NCBI GenBank assembly: GCA_943737045.1
Contig: CALSFV010000324.1
Coordinates: 62,001 to 126,000, forward strand
DNA from: Parapristionchus giblindavisi
Taxonomy: Eukaryota > Nematoda > Chromadorea > Rhabditida > Diplogasteridae
DNA length: 64,000 bases
Reading direction: 5' to 3'
The notes beneath the pieces were generated by a model. It did no database searches, was not told the origin of the DNA, and saw only the letters and a list, made by a program, of their open reading frames with translations. Shown piece by piece: positions 46,457-60,200 of this stretch. The translations under genes and the position numbers were made by a program. Position 1 is the stretch's first letter. Each line of letters starts with the position of its first letter.

Positions 46457-47420
46457 ATTTGACTGAACGCGAGGGCTACTGGAAGGACAGAGCTTCAAGC
46501 ATAAATCTAATGACGATTGGAATTTTTTTTTGGGTCTTTTCAATGACATCAACCACGATACGCTACGTCCAACTTGATCAAAGTGAATAGAGCAGAGTTA
46601 AGAGGATATGTGTATAAAGCTGGAAAGAATAAACAAAAAGACACATGTAAAAATAGAAACGGAATGCGTGATTTGCAAGGTTCAAAAAGAGCGAATAAGT
46701 GTGCAATGGGGAGTGCGTTTTCCTAATACTCAACATTGCGTCTGTCTCTCTCTCCCTCTTCCTCTCTAGCAACTCTCTATACTAATCCACGGTCTTGACC
46801 TGCCGGCTCTGAGTGAGATTGTTACTGATGAATGGAGTATACAGTAATCGTCTGATACAGTAATCGTAGTCTGATACAGTAACAGTGGATACATCGATCA
46901 TCCGAGTAACCATGAAATGTAGTCAAAGTACGACCGTAGAACACCAATGTCATTTATACTGTAACACAAATGTAAAAAGACAAGGAATACGGTAACTAGA
47001 ATCAATAAACTACAATATACCTGAGACAGAAACAAGTCATGTTAGAGCAAAGCAATAAATTATACACGAATCATACACGTTAAAGAAGGCAAGATATCTA
47101 ACATAAAGGATCGATCTATATAGAATATATTCTCCTTAAAAACAATCATACAATAATGGATTCAGTATTTTACCGATATCGAAACACGGTATTACAAGTG
47201 GAACTAATCGATCTACAAATATTATATGCATGATGACACTGTATCTTACCGTACCAGGATACTGTAATGTGGATCTCACTAACTCCCAATCGCATTTCTA
47301 CCGTAGGATCATTTACTACTGTATGTCTGATACAGTAAGTTCAAGACTACGGTATCAGTTATCCAGGGATACTGTAGCTTCCACGACTACCGTAATCAAA
47401 CACATCAGTCTACGGTACAT
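46457..47420. other. Spacer between zinc-finger copies 1 and 2
   Basis: No gene is seen. The conserved CTTCCAG-TAGCC just upstream of both ATGs (46456 and 61821) is a candidate spliced-leader acceptor. Much of the spacer is conserved with 61822-62923, the equivalent spacer before copy 3. It is rich in CTGTAATC/TACCGTA motifs. Confidence 0.5.
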
Positions 47421-50279
47421 TCAAGAGTAGAACAAGGGTATGATGAGTGCAGACAGCACTTCGTCGGATAGTATTCTCGGTTCACGAATCATGAGATGAC
47501 CCGATCGATAATGATCAACCATCGATTCCTGAAATTATTGATTAAAAATAATAAATATAATATTGTTTTACATAAATTATTAATAATAAAAAAACATAAA
47601 ATGCACTTATTTTTAGAACATCCCACAAACAAAAAAATCAGTTTGCGATAGCATCTCTTTTAAAGACATCTCTAGCGCGCGTCGCACAATAGCGTAGGGA
47701 GAGGGAATGAAGACCTACACAACAAAGAGCAAAACATGTAGTTAATATGAGTTGATGTTTCATTTTTGCTAACCCTGGCTGGGGATTGAACTTGCTTGCC
47801 GACCAACCGATCGGTTGTTGGGCTGACCTGCTATCCATTAGGCCATGGGTCCCTATTAGAAGAGAATCAACATGTGACCTAAATAGTCCGCTATCCCTTC
47901 CCATATATACCCCTTTATATATAGATGGCAACTCCGCCCATTAAAGTGTGCGGGCTTGGACACCACTGATGATATAAGCTCCGCCCATCTCATTAGACAA
48001 CTCTGGCTTGGACACTACAGTACCTTGCTATCAGCTAGATGGTGGCAAACGTCACAGACGTACAGCTCAGTGCAGAATTTGTGCCGGTCGAGCACATGAG
48101 CGACCACCTCCGTCTCCTGAACAGATAGATTGGGTTACGGTAGGCATGAAGATAGATTGGGTTACGGTAGACATGAAGATAGATTGGGTTACGGTAGACA
48201 TGATCGCAAATCATACATTGCCATACCCTCACAATGTGAGGATCGACCCACTATATACAGTTTATTTCCAGGATTGAACCACTATATAAGGCTCATTTTT
48301 GTATTCGAAAGACTACAATTTGAGCGGATTTTTTTTAGAAATCGACTTACTATATTTCGAAAATATATCCACTACAATAAGCAATACTGTGAGGGTGCAG
48401 GAAATATATGAAACTGATCGTACCTTAACACGTGTTTTACACATTTTACACTTCTTGGTCTTGGCAGCGGGTAGCAGGACGTTCTCGGTTAGTGCATCTA
48501 TCGGAACGAGGTCATTGCTCGGTACCACTAACAAAGAAAATCTGTATAATCTTTCTCACTATGCCTTGAAAGATTTACAACAACCCCAGAAAAAAACACT
48601 TGTTTATGATAATTGATTTTTCCTATTTCTCAATCTTTCTTCTTTATTCTCTAATCGAGATACAATCAAGTGTAAATATATATTATTTGATAAAATATCT
48701 ACAACAATTAACATAAACATATTGATAAATCGGGGGGCGATCATTTCGCCAACGGGCCATAAATCGGTTAGGAGATGGCCTGTGGCAACAAAAGTTGTAC
48801 CATTGTTATCATACTAGTTACCATTATATCAATATTGAGCCAACATTTATCTTTCTGGATATCGTAACCCGAACTACCGTAATCTAGCTGCCGTACCCTA
48901 CAATATTATAGTAAAATTCACGGCAAATCCCGGTTTGATTACGGTAGTCTGGGTTGCGGTATCCAGAAAGATAAAAGTTGGCTCACTGTTGATATAATTA
49001 CAACTAGCATTTGGTCTCGGACTATCATGAATTTTTCGACTTCTACAATTTACAGCCATGAACCCAGGGTCATGGGTCGACTGAAAAAAATCAGTTCGCG
49101 CGATTCCTGACGGTAGTCCAATACCGTACACCCCAACTGATAAAAATGGTACAACTTTTGTTGCCATAGGCCATCTACTAACCGATTTATGATCCGTTGG
49201 CGAAATGACCGCCTCCCGATAAATCTTCTCATATTCCTTCTTGCTGTTCCATATTCACTTGCGCTGGAGGCTCTTCCTTATCTAAAACAAAAACAAGTAG
49301 TTAATAATTGCAAGAAACGGCACACATCGAAGGTACTATTACAGATACCTTACAGATATATTACAGATATGTATTGAACCATGCACCCATGCAGAGTATA
49401 TAGAGTGAGAGTATTGGCAAACACTGCACAGCCAGTGTACTCTCAATAATAACAAGAATTAGATCGTCAAATTCTAGAATGAAAAATTGATCTTTGATCT
49501 TTATTCGCTGGTATACCCCGTGTCTTTCTAGCTTGATATACAATAACAAAATGTCAAAATCGTTATAAGTCAGTTCACAATATCAGAAAAATACTGCAAA
49601 AAACACTCACAATCAGGAAAGAACCGTGGAATGAGTTTCTTCGAGTAGTTTTCCAAGGGTAACTTTTTCAGTTGGTCCGACTTATTCTTTTCATGCGTTT
49701 TCTTGTAGTGTTCAAACATATTGTCCTGAACATAAAATCATTCAAACATTGATCTCCAGAAAATGATCTTGTCAGAGATGATCTACGATCAAAAACAAAA
49801 AAAAAGAAAATTGATCTTTGATCTCTGTAACAACATAAACATTTTGATGTGACCAAACCTTGTTATTATGAAGGAAGCTACAGTGCCCACATGCGTAGGG
49901 CGAATTGCGGAAGTTGTGCTTCACGACGATATGATCAAAGAGCAGGGCGTGCTAAAAAAACCTTTAATTATTCAAAATGTAAAAAATATGTTTTACATGC
50001 ACATTAATAGTATTACTAGAAAATATTGATACAATAATCAGGTTAATAACGTGCTCCAGGGTGTTTCGGTCGTCTAGACACCATAAAGAATAAATTATCA
50101 ATCGATATTGTCAGGTTTCCAGTTGAGCTTAAAATCCAAAAAAATTTGGGGGGAGGAACCAAAAAAAGCGTTTCTGTACCTCAACATATAAATTGCACAG
50201 TTTGCACGTCAAAGAAGTGGGAGTGGCTTCCGTTTCGCCGAGCACAGCTGAGGGTAACTGAAATTAATACAAAATAATG

Positions 50280-50315
<36 letters not shown>

Positions 50316-53300
50316 TATTTTATACGTTGAAAATGAAATTGATTACAATACATTATTTTGATATTACTTCTTGGAGTAAGCTTCAATATGTTCAAGGACA
50401 AGCACATTTTTTAAAAGTTTTTTTTAATTGTAAACAAACTGTGAAAAGCTTTATTAATTTTTCAGGTACAAAAGAATCAGAGCTAAATCAGTTGAGTCTA
50501 CTTCGTTCGGCAGTTTATTTGATAACGTGTGTTTCACGCCGAAACGTTCAAATTGGATATTTTGATGCTCACTTTAATTTTTTTTCATGCAGGTTAGCTA
50601 CAAATTTCGATTCAATTTATGTTTTCCCGACTCAAGATACCGTTGGCTTTTAGTTTATAGAGCATGTACATGTTCAATTAGTCGAATTCACCCTAAGAAA
50701 AGTATTCATTGTGTTCGGAGTAGGCGCTCAAAATCATTTTATCCTTCTTTAATCATTATTAACACAAATAAATCTAGAAATGAGAACGAGATCGATCGTG
50801 GGCATTCACAGAGACGAAAAGGGGCAAAAATGAACAGCCGATTCACAAAAGAGTGGCTACAATTGCGTTTGTGAATCGAGAAGGTTGCGTTTTTTGGCAA
50901 TGTAGGAATTGATCCTACTGCAAGCAGTGGACCATTGAATTGTCTCTGCCCTTTCAGTGGAACAGGGATAGAAGGCGCGTAGACACTGACGAATAAAGGC
51001 AATTTTTTCAAAGGACTCGGGCAGAGCACGGGCGGCGACGTTAACAAGCTTCTCGGGTGAGTCTTCGAAGAGGGCTGTCTCCAATAGTCTGGCGAACACC
51101 TCACTTTTCGCTCCGGCCTTCTCACGAATCGCAGAAACTACATCCTCATCAATGAGATCATAAGTGATGGCCTCAACTGGAAAAGGCATTTGGCATGAAA
51201 AGTTCAACTGTCACAAGAGATATGAGACAAAAGAGATTACACTCTCTCATTTAGGAGCACATTCCGATGTTCGCTCTGCTTCCTTTATCCGTTTTTGAAC
51301 CCGCTCTCGAAACGCTACACAAAAAATGTAGTGCAGAGAATAAATGGAATTTCGTGAAGAATTTTCAAAAAATATTGTTCTTTTTGTCTACAGCCAGTCA
51401 GATGCGCAGATTCGCAGACAGTACAAAGAGATACGAACCAAGATGCGGTCGCTCCAGAATAACACTCGTTATCGTCACGCTGTTCGGTGACGTTTCATGC
51501 TGAAAATGCTGCTTGTTTTCACATGAGGAACTGAAAATCGCTTTTTTTCATATGTTTTTTTTTCAATTTTGAACAGAAAAAAAAGTTAAAATAAAATCAC
51601 AGTTAAACGATTCAATTTGAACGTTTAATGCGTGAAAGACAAAATGTTTGTCGAACGAGGCAGTGATAATTCAAAATTATTCATAATAATGTTTTAATGA
51701 TTTATGTTGGAATCAGAATGAGGAATCAATGTGTACAGTATAGCACGGTTGAAATTTTAACAAGTGTACTTCAAGTTCCACAGGGGGGCTTTTTTCTATT
51801 CTTAAACAACTCATGATTATTACTGTCACTATTATTATTGTTTTTATTATTGTTGTTATTATTATTATCGAGAATGTTCATATTCCGCTGAGACAAATGA
51901 TGCAGTACGCATTACATAGGACTCCACCGATCAGTGCTTATTCAATATCGACCAAAAGTATCGAGTTTTTTTCCAAAATGTCATACCTTGCTACAGTCAT
52001 CAACGACAAGCTCATCTTCGATACAGGAAAGGGTCAAAATAACTTTAAACATTGAATTCACCGTATTTGGAGAAGGTCTGGACCAGTTTTGACGGAAGAA
52101 AACGAATCCATGTCAGATAAATCTCATTTTTTATTGTTTTGCCTGCATCTAACTGCTCCTCCATAAATCTGGGTATTATAGATAGAAAACGAAGGAAGAT
52201 ATGACATTTTGGGCAAAAACCTCTATACTTTCGGTCGTTACTACTTCAGAGAAAGTCTAGTATAAAGGGCCATTTCCTTCGTGTAGTTCTTATTTCCCCC
52301 CCCCCCCCCTTTTGGACTGGTCCGGTGTTCACAGTACTCTAGACTAACAAGGGAACCTTTTGGTCTCGTTTTCATCACATGAAATGGCAATAGCATGACT
52401 GAAAGAAGTCTTTGATGCTGATTAAGAATCCGTTTTAAAACGTCGCCCAATCGGGCTGAGCTTCGAGAAAATCGATAATGAAATTTGGGGGGTCGATTTG
52501 AAAATTCGCGAGGTCTCCTACACAACAAATCCCGATGGGTTCGCTAACTCATCTATCAAACACGAAACCAACTGGCCGTGTAGTGTAGTGGATAAGTCTG
52601 CATTCACTTTTGGCTGTCAGGGGTTCGATCCCCCTTGCAGCAGTTTTCTTTTGCTGATTTTGTAGTTGTCAAGATCAACTGTTCAAGATTTTTTGTTTAG
52701 ATCACTATCGATTGAGTTTCTCTTTGATGCTTGCTTGCACTCTCTTATATGCCATTAAAAGGCCTTTGTGCTTCTTATTCATCCTATATCATGACGATCA
52801 CACTTTCAATCGTCGTTGCCCTTCTCGCAGAATTCTACCCTCCATCGTTGGATCCTTCTGACGCCACTCGAAAAGATAGGAAGCTCGCTCAAGCCATCAT
52901 CATCTCCATGCTTCGAGTTAAAGATGATTTTACCGAAATCCCGCCCAGGCGTTACGGGACCACTGGAGCTAAAATGACTATGCTTATCTTCATCAGCATG
53001 GTCCCCTATACACAAGTTTTGAGGTTATCAAAATTTTTGGCCTGTCCCAGATTTGCCCGACTCTTACACAAACGGCCTCATAGATAAAGATGAGGTAAAT
53101 AAGATATAGAGCTAGCGATAAAGTGTGTTCTATTTACTGATTTCTTAATCACAGTAAAACATTTTAATTTTTCGGCAAGAACAAAATCTGCAAAAGAAAA
53201 CTGCTGCAAGGGGGATCGAACCTCTGACAGCCAAAAGTGAATGCAGACACCTTATCCACTACACTACACGGCCAGTTGGTTTCGTGTTCGATAGATGAGT

Positions 53301-53640
53301 TAGCGAACCCATCGGGATTTGTTGTGTAGGAGACCTCGCGAATTTTCAAATCGACCCCCCAAATTTCATTATCGATTTTCTCGAAGCTCAGGCCGATTGG
53401 GCGCCGTTTTAAAACGGATTCTTAATCAGCATCAAAGACTTCTTTCAGTCATGCTATTGCCATTTCATGTGATGAAAACGAGACCAAAAGGTTCCCTTGT
53501 AAGCATTTTTTTCTTGGAAAGCAAAACAAGCGAAGATAACACTATATTCGAGAGAGTTTCCACTTACAGACTCGCCCTTCTTGCTCAATTTCAATCGTCC
53601 AATGAGAAGTGGAGCAGACGGCGGTCGCTTAGTTACTGCA

Positions 53641-53690
<50 letters not shown>

Positions 53691-54154
53691 GAACAAATAA
53701 ACAATTTAGCGACGCCATGAGCACTGTTTAGTGTGGATGTGCTGTACGGTAGAAAATCCTACCGTATACCAAAACATTCACAGCTTATTGTCAAAAATTA
53801 TTACATCATAATTTTCACGTCTCAGACCTCGGTTGATGCGTTTTTGACTCATGTTATCAATTTTCCGATAAAAATAATGTGTCTGAATTGCTAATTATCA
53901 TTTTAAACAAAGTAAAATATTATTTCAAAAATTTTTGCCGCCTGCCATCGTCGTCTGCCTCTCTTACTTTTGCGACTCTCTCTCTTTGTCGCTCTACCCT
54001 TTCTCTGTCACACCATGACCGATCGCGAAACGCTGTGATTCGCAGCCGGTCGTACAGTTTTATTCTCGTACAAAGAGAAACGAACCAAGATTCTTTCGAT
54101 CCCGAACAACACTCGTTGCCGACACGCTGCTCGACGACGTTTCATGCTGAAAAC

Positions 54155-54221
<67 letters not shown>

Positions 54222-57194
54222 TTTATTCCTTCAAATGAACGCATCGGGGATGGGGAATATCTGTTAGATAAGTCTTTTTTTATTATTATCAGTTCCTCAT
54301 GTGAAAACAAAATGCTGCTTGTTTTCACATGAGGAACTGACAATCCCCCCTTCACAATGAATGACACACGCCTTTTTTCATCGTTAATTTTGAACAGAAC
54401 ATCGGGGCGTTGTCAATTCTCCGCACTCATTATACGATAAAACAGCATGTCAAATACAATTTGTTTTCGACGTTTCGGCTTTGTGAAAATAGAAATTTCA
54501 AATTTGCTTCTAACCTGACACGCAATGAGCATTAAAAAATTATTGTTTGTCTCTCAAATGTGTACCCAAAAAATCAGAAACGAGAAAAGATGACAGTTAA
54601 ACGATTCAATTTGAGCGTTCAATGCGTGAAATGCACGTTGGCACAAAATGTTCGTCGAACGAGGTATTCATAATTCAAAATAATTCATAATATTTTTTAA
54701 ACGATTTATGTTGACAATGAATTATTAATTATTTATTTATTTCTAGGTAAATGGCCTAGGTCCTCCATAAATCTGGGTACTGTAGCTTGAGCATGAAGAA
54801 GTTATGACATTTGGGGGGGGGGGGGTCTCACAAGGGAACCGTACCACGTTTTCCTCTAATTTTGATATCCTGGCGTAAATCTACATCGAATAAGGTATCT
54901 AAGAAGTTATGTCAAAAGTTCCACATTCTTCTTCTTTTAATTCCATTTTTCGGGTCTCTCAAAAATGTACTGGATTTGCCAAAAAGAGACCAAAAAGGCG
55001 CAGGCAAAATGCCCAAAAAGTGCCATAAATGCACAAAAAGAAGAAACAAAAAGGTACAAAAAAGCCTAAAAAGTCCTAAAAGGGCTCTTTTCAGAAGCCC
55101 GAAAAGGGACTTAAAATGCGAATGTGGAACTTTTGATATAACTTTAAAGAAGCCAGGTAGATTTACGACAGAATAATAAAATTAGAGAAAAAAGTGGTAA
55201 GGGTAAGTAGTTCCCTTGTCAATACTTTCGCTCAAATACTGTATCACTTACAGGCACGTCCTTCTTGCCCAATTTCGATCGTCCAATGAGAAATGGAGCA
55301 GTCGGCGGTCGCTTGGCTACTGCAAATAACGAATATATTATTATGCCGCTCTATTAGTTTGTGCATTCATATATATTCATTTCGGGGCCCGTTAATTGAA
55401 AATCTGGGTAAATTTTGGGTGATTGCATAGGTCGAAAAGTATGTTACAAAGTACCAACCCTGACCGGGTTTTGAGCCAAAATTTCACAAAAATCGAAAAA
55501 CCTGACCGGATTTTGAGCCAAAATTTCACAAAAATCGAAAACCCTGACCGGATTTTGAGCAAAAATTTCACAAAAATCGAAAAACCTGACAGGATTTTAA
55601 GCCAAATTTGCCAAAAATCGAAAAAACTTGACCGGATTTTGAAAACCGATAACCTAGCTATTCGACCTATGGATTGTACACTATGGCTACGATAGAACAT
55701 CGACAAAGAATTACCTCTTGGCGGATTCTTACGAATGTCAGGGAAGCACTCTCCTTCAAGACGCTCCCATTCCATCTGAAGCATACGATTGTACGTGAGG
55801 CACATATTACTTCGCGAAATGTTACTATAAGAAAGATATCCTACTGCCTTCTTTCTAACCCCATCCCCCCCCCCATATCTCAACGATTCGCCTTGGCGAC
55901 GGACATCCTTCAACAGACTTATCTAACAGATATATCCCATCCCCGATGTGTTCCATTGAAGGAATAAATTCTCATCATTATTATATTCTCCATACAGCAG
56001 GAGGGTGATGAGTGCCAACGATAAATGATTATGATCACAGCCCTCTGTAACATAAGCGCATATGCATCGTTAAATTTGCCTTACGTGCCTATGCTGTAAC
56101 ATACATTTTCGGTACCCTCGCCGTCTATTTTTATATAGTGGGTCAATTCTCGAAATAGGGTGGGTTGATTCACAAAATTCTTTATTTTCGCTTAAAAATC
56201 GTCATTTTTAGCTTAATTTTTTTTTATCAAGTGGCCTAAAATGGGTCTTATATAGTGGGTCAATCCTCGCACTGCGAGGGTATGGCAATGTATGATGCCG
56301 TAACGACGGAGACGTCCACGTAAACTTTACAGAGTGTGAATTTCGAACAAAATTTTGGGATAAATATCATATCATTTCTATTCCATATATGCCAAAATGA
56401 TCGAAATTTACATTTTGCAGAGTCTACGTATAAGTCTCCGTTTTGCGGCTGAGGTACGTAAGGCAAATGTAACGATGCATTAGCGAAAATTGCGTGGGAT
56501 GCGGCTTGTAAAAAATCACATTTAGGCGAATTTTAAAATAATTTTAATACCCCGTGTAAAATCAACCTTTTTTAAACAATTTTCTGATCGCACAGCGTTT
56601 CTCTAACACAGGGGAGCGCGCATTGAAAATTTGGCAAAATACAATTACGGTATAACTGCACCATGATGAACTCTCATCGTCTGTGCTCTCTCACTTTTGC
56701 GTGATCCCTCTCTTTTTCGCTCTACCTTTTTCTCTGCTACACCATGACCGCTATCGAAAAGCTGTGTTCGGATGCCCCATGAAAGATCAAGCTCCATGTA
56801 TGGCAAATATAGCTTAAGAAACAAAGGAACGTTGATATTTATGATTATTTTATCCGTGTTCTCAATCAGTAAATCCCCCCCCCCCCCCCCAAGTATTACA
56901 AGTTCTGTTTCCGGGACGAAACGTTCACAAACTGGTACTTCTTCTTTTTCTGGCCACCCCCCCCCCCTCTCTTTCTCCTCTCCCAATCATTTTGCGTAGT
57001 ACCGACCCTCTTCTCGGTTGTGGTGGTGAATTACCGTTCAAGATTTGTCGATCGAAAAGATCGAAATGGGGGGGGGGTGATGAGGGGGTGGCCAGAAACC
57101 GAAAAAGTTCCAACAAACTATACTCCAAAAGAGGCACACCCCGAGCTAATTTGAAATCCTCCGCTCTGGCAACGCTCTCTCGTAGACCAAGGAC

Positions 57195-57252
<58 letters not shown>

Positions 57253-60200
57253 ATTGCCAGCTCGGAGAGTTCAAATTGATACCATCAGCTTAACGTCGCA
57301 CGTGTCGATGCATCCCACCCGGGGTCGGTCACGATGGATGATGTCCATGTGCGAGTACACCTGAAAGCGCAAATCATACATGGGCGGGGTACGTGGAGCT
57401 CGATTCTACAGGGGGCATATGAACGAAAATGATTAATTTTACAGGGGGCCTTCACTATTTTGTTTCAAAAATTTTACCTAAATGACATTTTTACGGGGGG
57501 CATTCCACAAATTTTCGAAAAACCTTATTGTACAGGGTGCACCTCCATGTCGGTGCCCATGTATGGCGCAAATAATTCATATTGTCCGTAAAAATCACTT
57601 GTTTTGTACGAGGGGAGCTACGTAACAGATTTGCAAAATGCGGTCTGGTTTTCACAAAAAAAATCCAAAAATCGGACAGACTTTGCAATGCACTTTTCGA
57701 CCTATGATTCCATCGTTTGTATGCATATGTCGAATAGCTAGGTAATCTGTTTTCAATATCCGGTCAGGTTTTTCGATTTTTGCAAAATGTTGGCTCAAAA
57801 TCCGGTCAGGTTTTTCGATTATTGTGAAATTTTAGCTCAAAATCCGGTCAGGCTTGGTATTTTGTAACATACTTTTTGACCTATGTTTGTATAAAATTAA
57901 TTAACAAACTCTATTTAGTCTACATTAAATTAATTGACTATATCCAATTAATTAATTCTAAAAAAATTGAGACCAAGAAGATACCATCTTCACGTCTCTA
58001 TCCAGCACTTTATATTTGATGGAAATAAATAAATAAATAAACAAACCAACCTCCATGGGATCATTTCCATCGTAGACGCAGTACTGACAGCGGTACTGCT
58101 TGCGTGAGGCATGCATGCGGGCGTGCATTTGGATAAGATCTTTGCTGGAAAAGACAGGCATAGGCTACGGTAGTTATTGATTGATTTTGGTACTATTGAT
58201 TGACGATCTACGTGAGAAAGTTGCAAGTGACAGCGTTCAATTATAATTGGTAATTTATGTACATCGAATAATGAGCATAATTGTCCGCCAAAATCTGCCA
58301 GATCTTTGAATCGATTATTTAACAACAAAAAAAAAACAAATCTACAATGATACTCACTGAATGGAATAGCTGCACAACCGACAGCATTGATAGTTGGGAT
58401 CCTTCTAAAAAAAAGAATTATTTATTCCTTTTAAAAACCATCGTATCGATCGACAAAGTTTTATTTATTTATGTTTTATTTTTTAAAAGTAATATTTATT
58501 GAATGTTTCGCTATACCATGCATAAACAAAAAGTAAATTACTTTTCGCTCGCTACTTACTATAAGACAAAACTGGAGTCAGGTAGTGCGAACATTGAGCC
58601 ATAGGTTGAACAGCTATGTTACAGATTTGAAAAATCAGGTTTTCAGAGTTTCACAAAAAAATCCATAATGCGGTGAGGCTTCGCAGTTTGCATCGTACTT
58701 TTCGACCTATGCATTGAGCGCACACTATTCACTCAAAATAGTTCCTCATTTAAATAAAACTTGTAATGCGGGTCGTCAATCATATTTTACCACCTATTGT
58801 TCATTCAATTGCTGTTGCGCCTCGGGCGTTGATAAATTATTATTATTATAATGCGGTGTTATGTTTTCAAAACGGGCGCACGTCCACGTACGTTTTTCAG
58901 TTAGTAAAACGCACGTGGACGTGCGCACACGTTTGAAAATGTAATAACACCGCCTAAAGATTACAGTAATCACCCACATTCCTGGATGATACGGGGTATC
59001 CATGGCGGTTCAGAGTCGATTCAACCAAGCACTGCGACGTACTCGGTGCCTCTTCTACCGGAATTCTTCGTGCATCACCGATGGCGTCTAATGACTGGAG
59101 ATACTCGACTACCGTTGTCTTTCTCACACCACCGGTCGCGGACACGCTATTTCCCGGCTCCCGGCTTTGGTCGTTTTCAAGACCATCAACGTTCCAGTCC
59201 TTCTGCATCAAATCCATCTCCATAACTTCAGACTTGATACGATCAGTATCGAACATATCAGCCTCCTATAATCAATTGATATTCAGATAGGTCTATGCAA
59301 GCCGCAAGGCTTTAGAATACTGTAATCATAAAACGATATTTGGGTTACTGTATCCGTCAAATCATTGCAACAACAGTTCATGGGTCTATTATAGCTGTAA
59401 GACTTTGGGCTACTGTAATCGTAAGACGATATATGGGTTACTGTATCTATCAGATCAAAATGGGGTTACTGTAGAAAGAACTAGGATTACTATAAGAAAC
59501 AAATATAACAACGGTTGAGAAAAGAATAATCGATACCTCCTGTTTGATTACGGTCGCGTAACTTGAGGATGGCACTTGGTTGATGGTGTCAAGAGCGTGG
59601 CTGCCTGCAAAGATCAAAGATCATCCTTTATTATTAAATAAGAGACTAAGATCATCTTAATTTCTTAAAATTCAAATATCACAGCAAGATTTAATCTATC
59701 CCGTAGACTGTTATTTCTAATTGATATATAAAGACAAATATAAACGCGCGTAAGACTGTGTAAAACGAGGCAACTTTCTCCACTTCTTATTTCGCAACTT
59801 TTGAACACCATCTAAGATATCATTCCATGATCAAGCTCGGTTAATCAATAATCAAAATCAACAATCGATCGATACTTACTGTGGGGTAGATCGATGTTCC
59901 CATTCAATTGATCATCGTGAAGAGGAGTGGTCGGGTCTTGGCACGAATTCTAAACAAACAGTAAATCAATATGATTTCGTTAATGCTAAACGAAACATTG
60001 TTCTGTATACAGTTTACAGTTACAGTTTATCGACCTTTATCAAGCACAGAACCATAGGGGAGGGAATGGTTGCCACTAAACGACTGATTAGTCTGGGCGT
60101 GCTGAGGTCCCATACAAGGGGTATTTATATCTTAAATAATTCTTCGTTCATCTTCTTGTGATCAGCTACTGAAGACTTTATTCAAAATCAAAGCCGCTAC

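Noticed and set aside
49229..50257. Stand-alone two-finger gene in copy 2
   Set aside because: The exon at 50180 enters in phase 0 with no nearby ATG, and the homologous exons of copy 1 follow a continuous gene.
50327..50874. Plus-strand frames of about 100 codons
   Set aside because: No recognisable motif, and they overlap the BEN-like frame and intron sequence of the zinc-finger gene.
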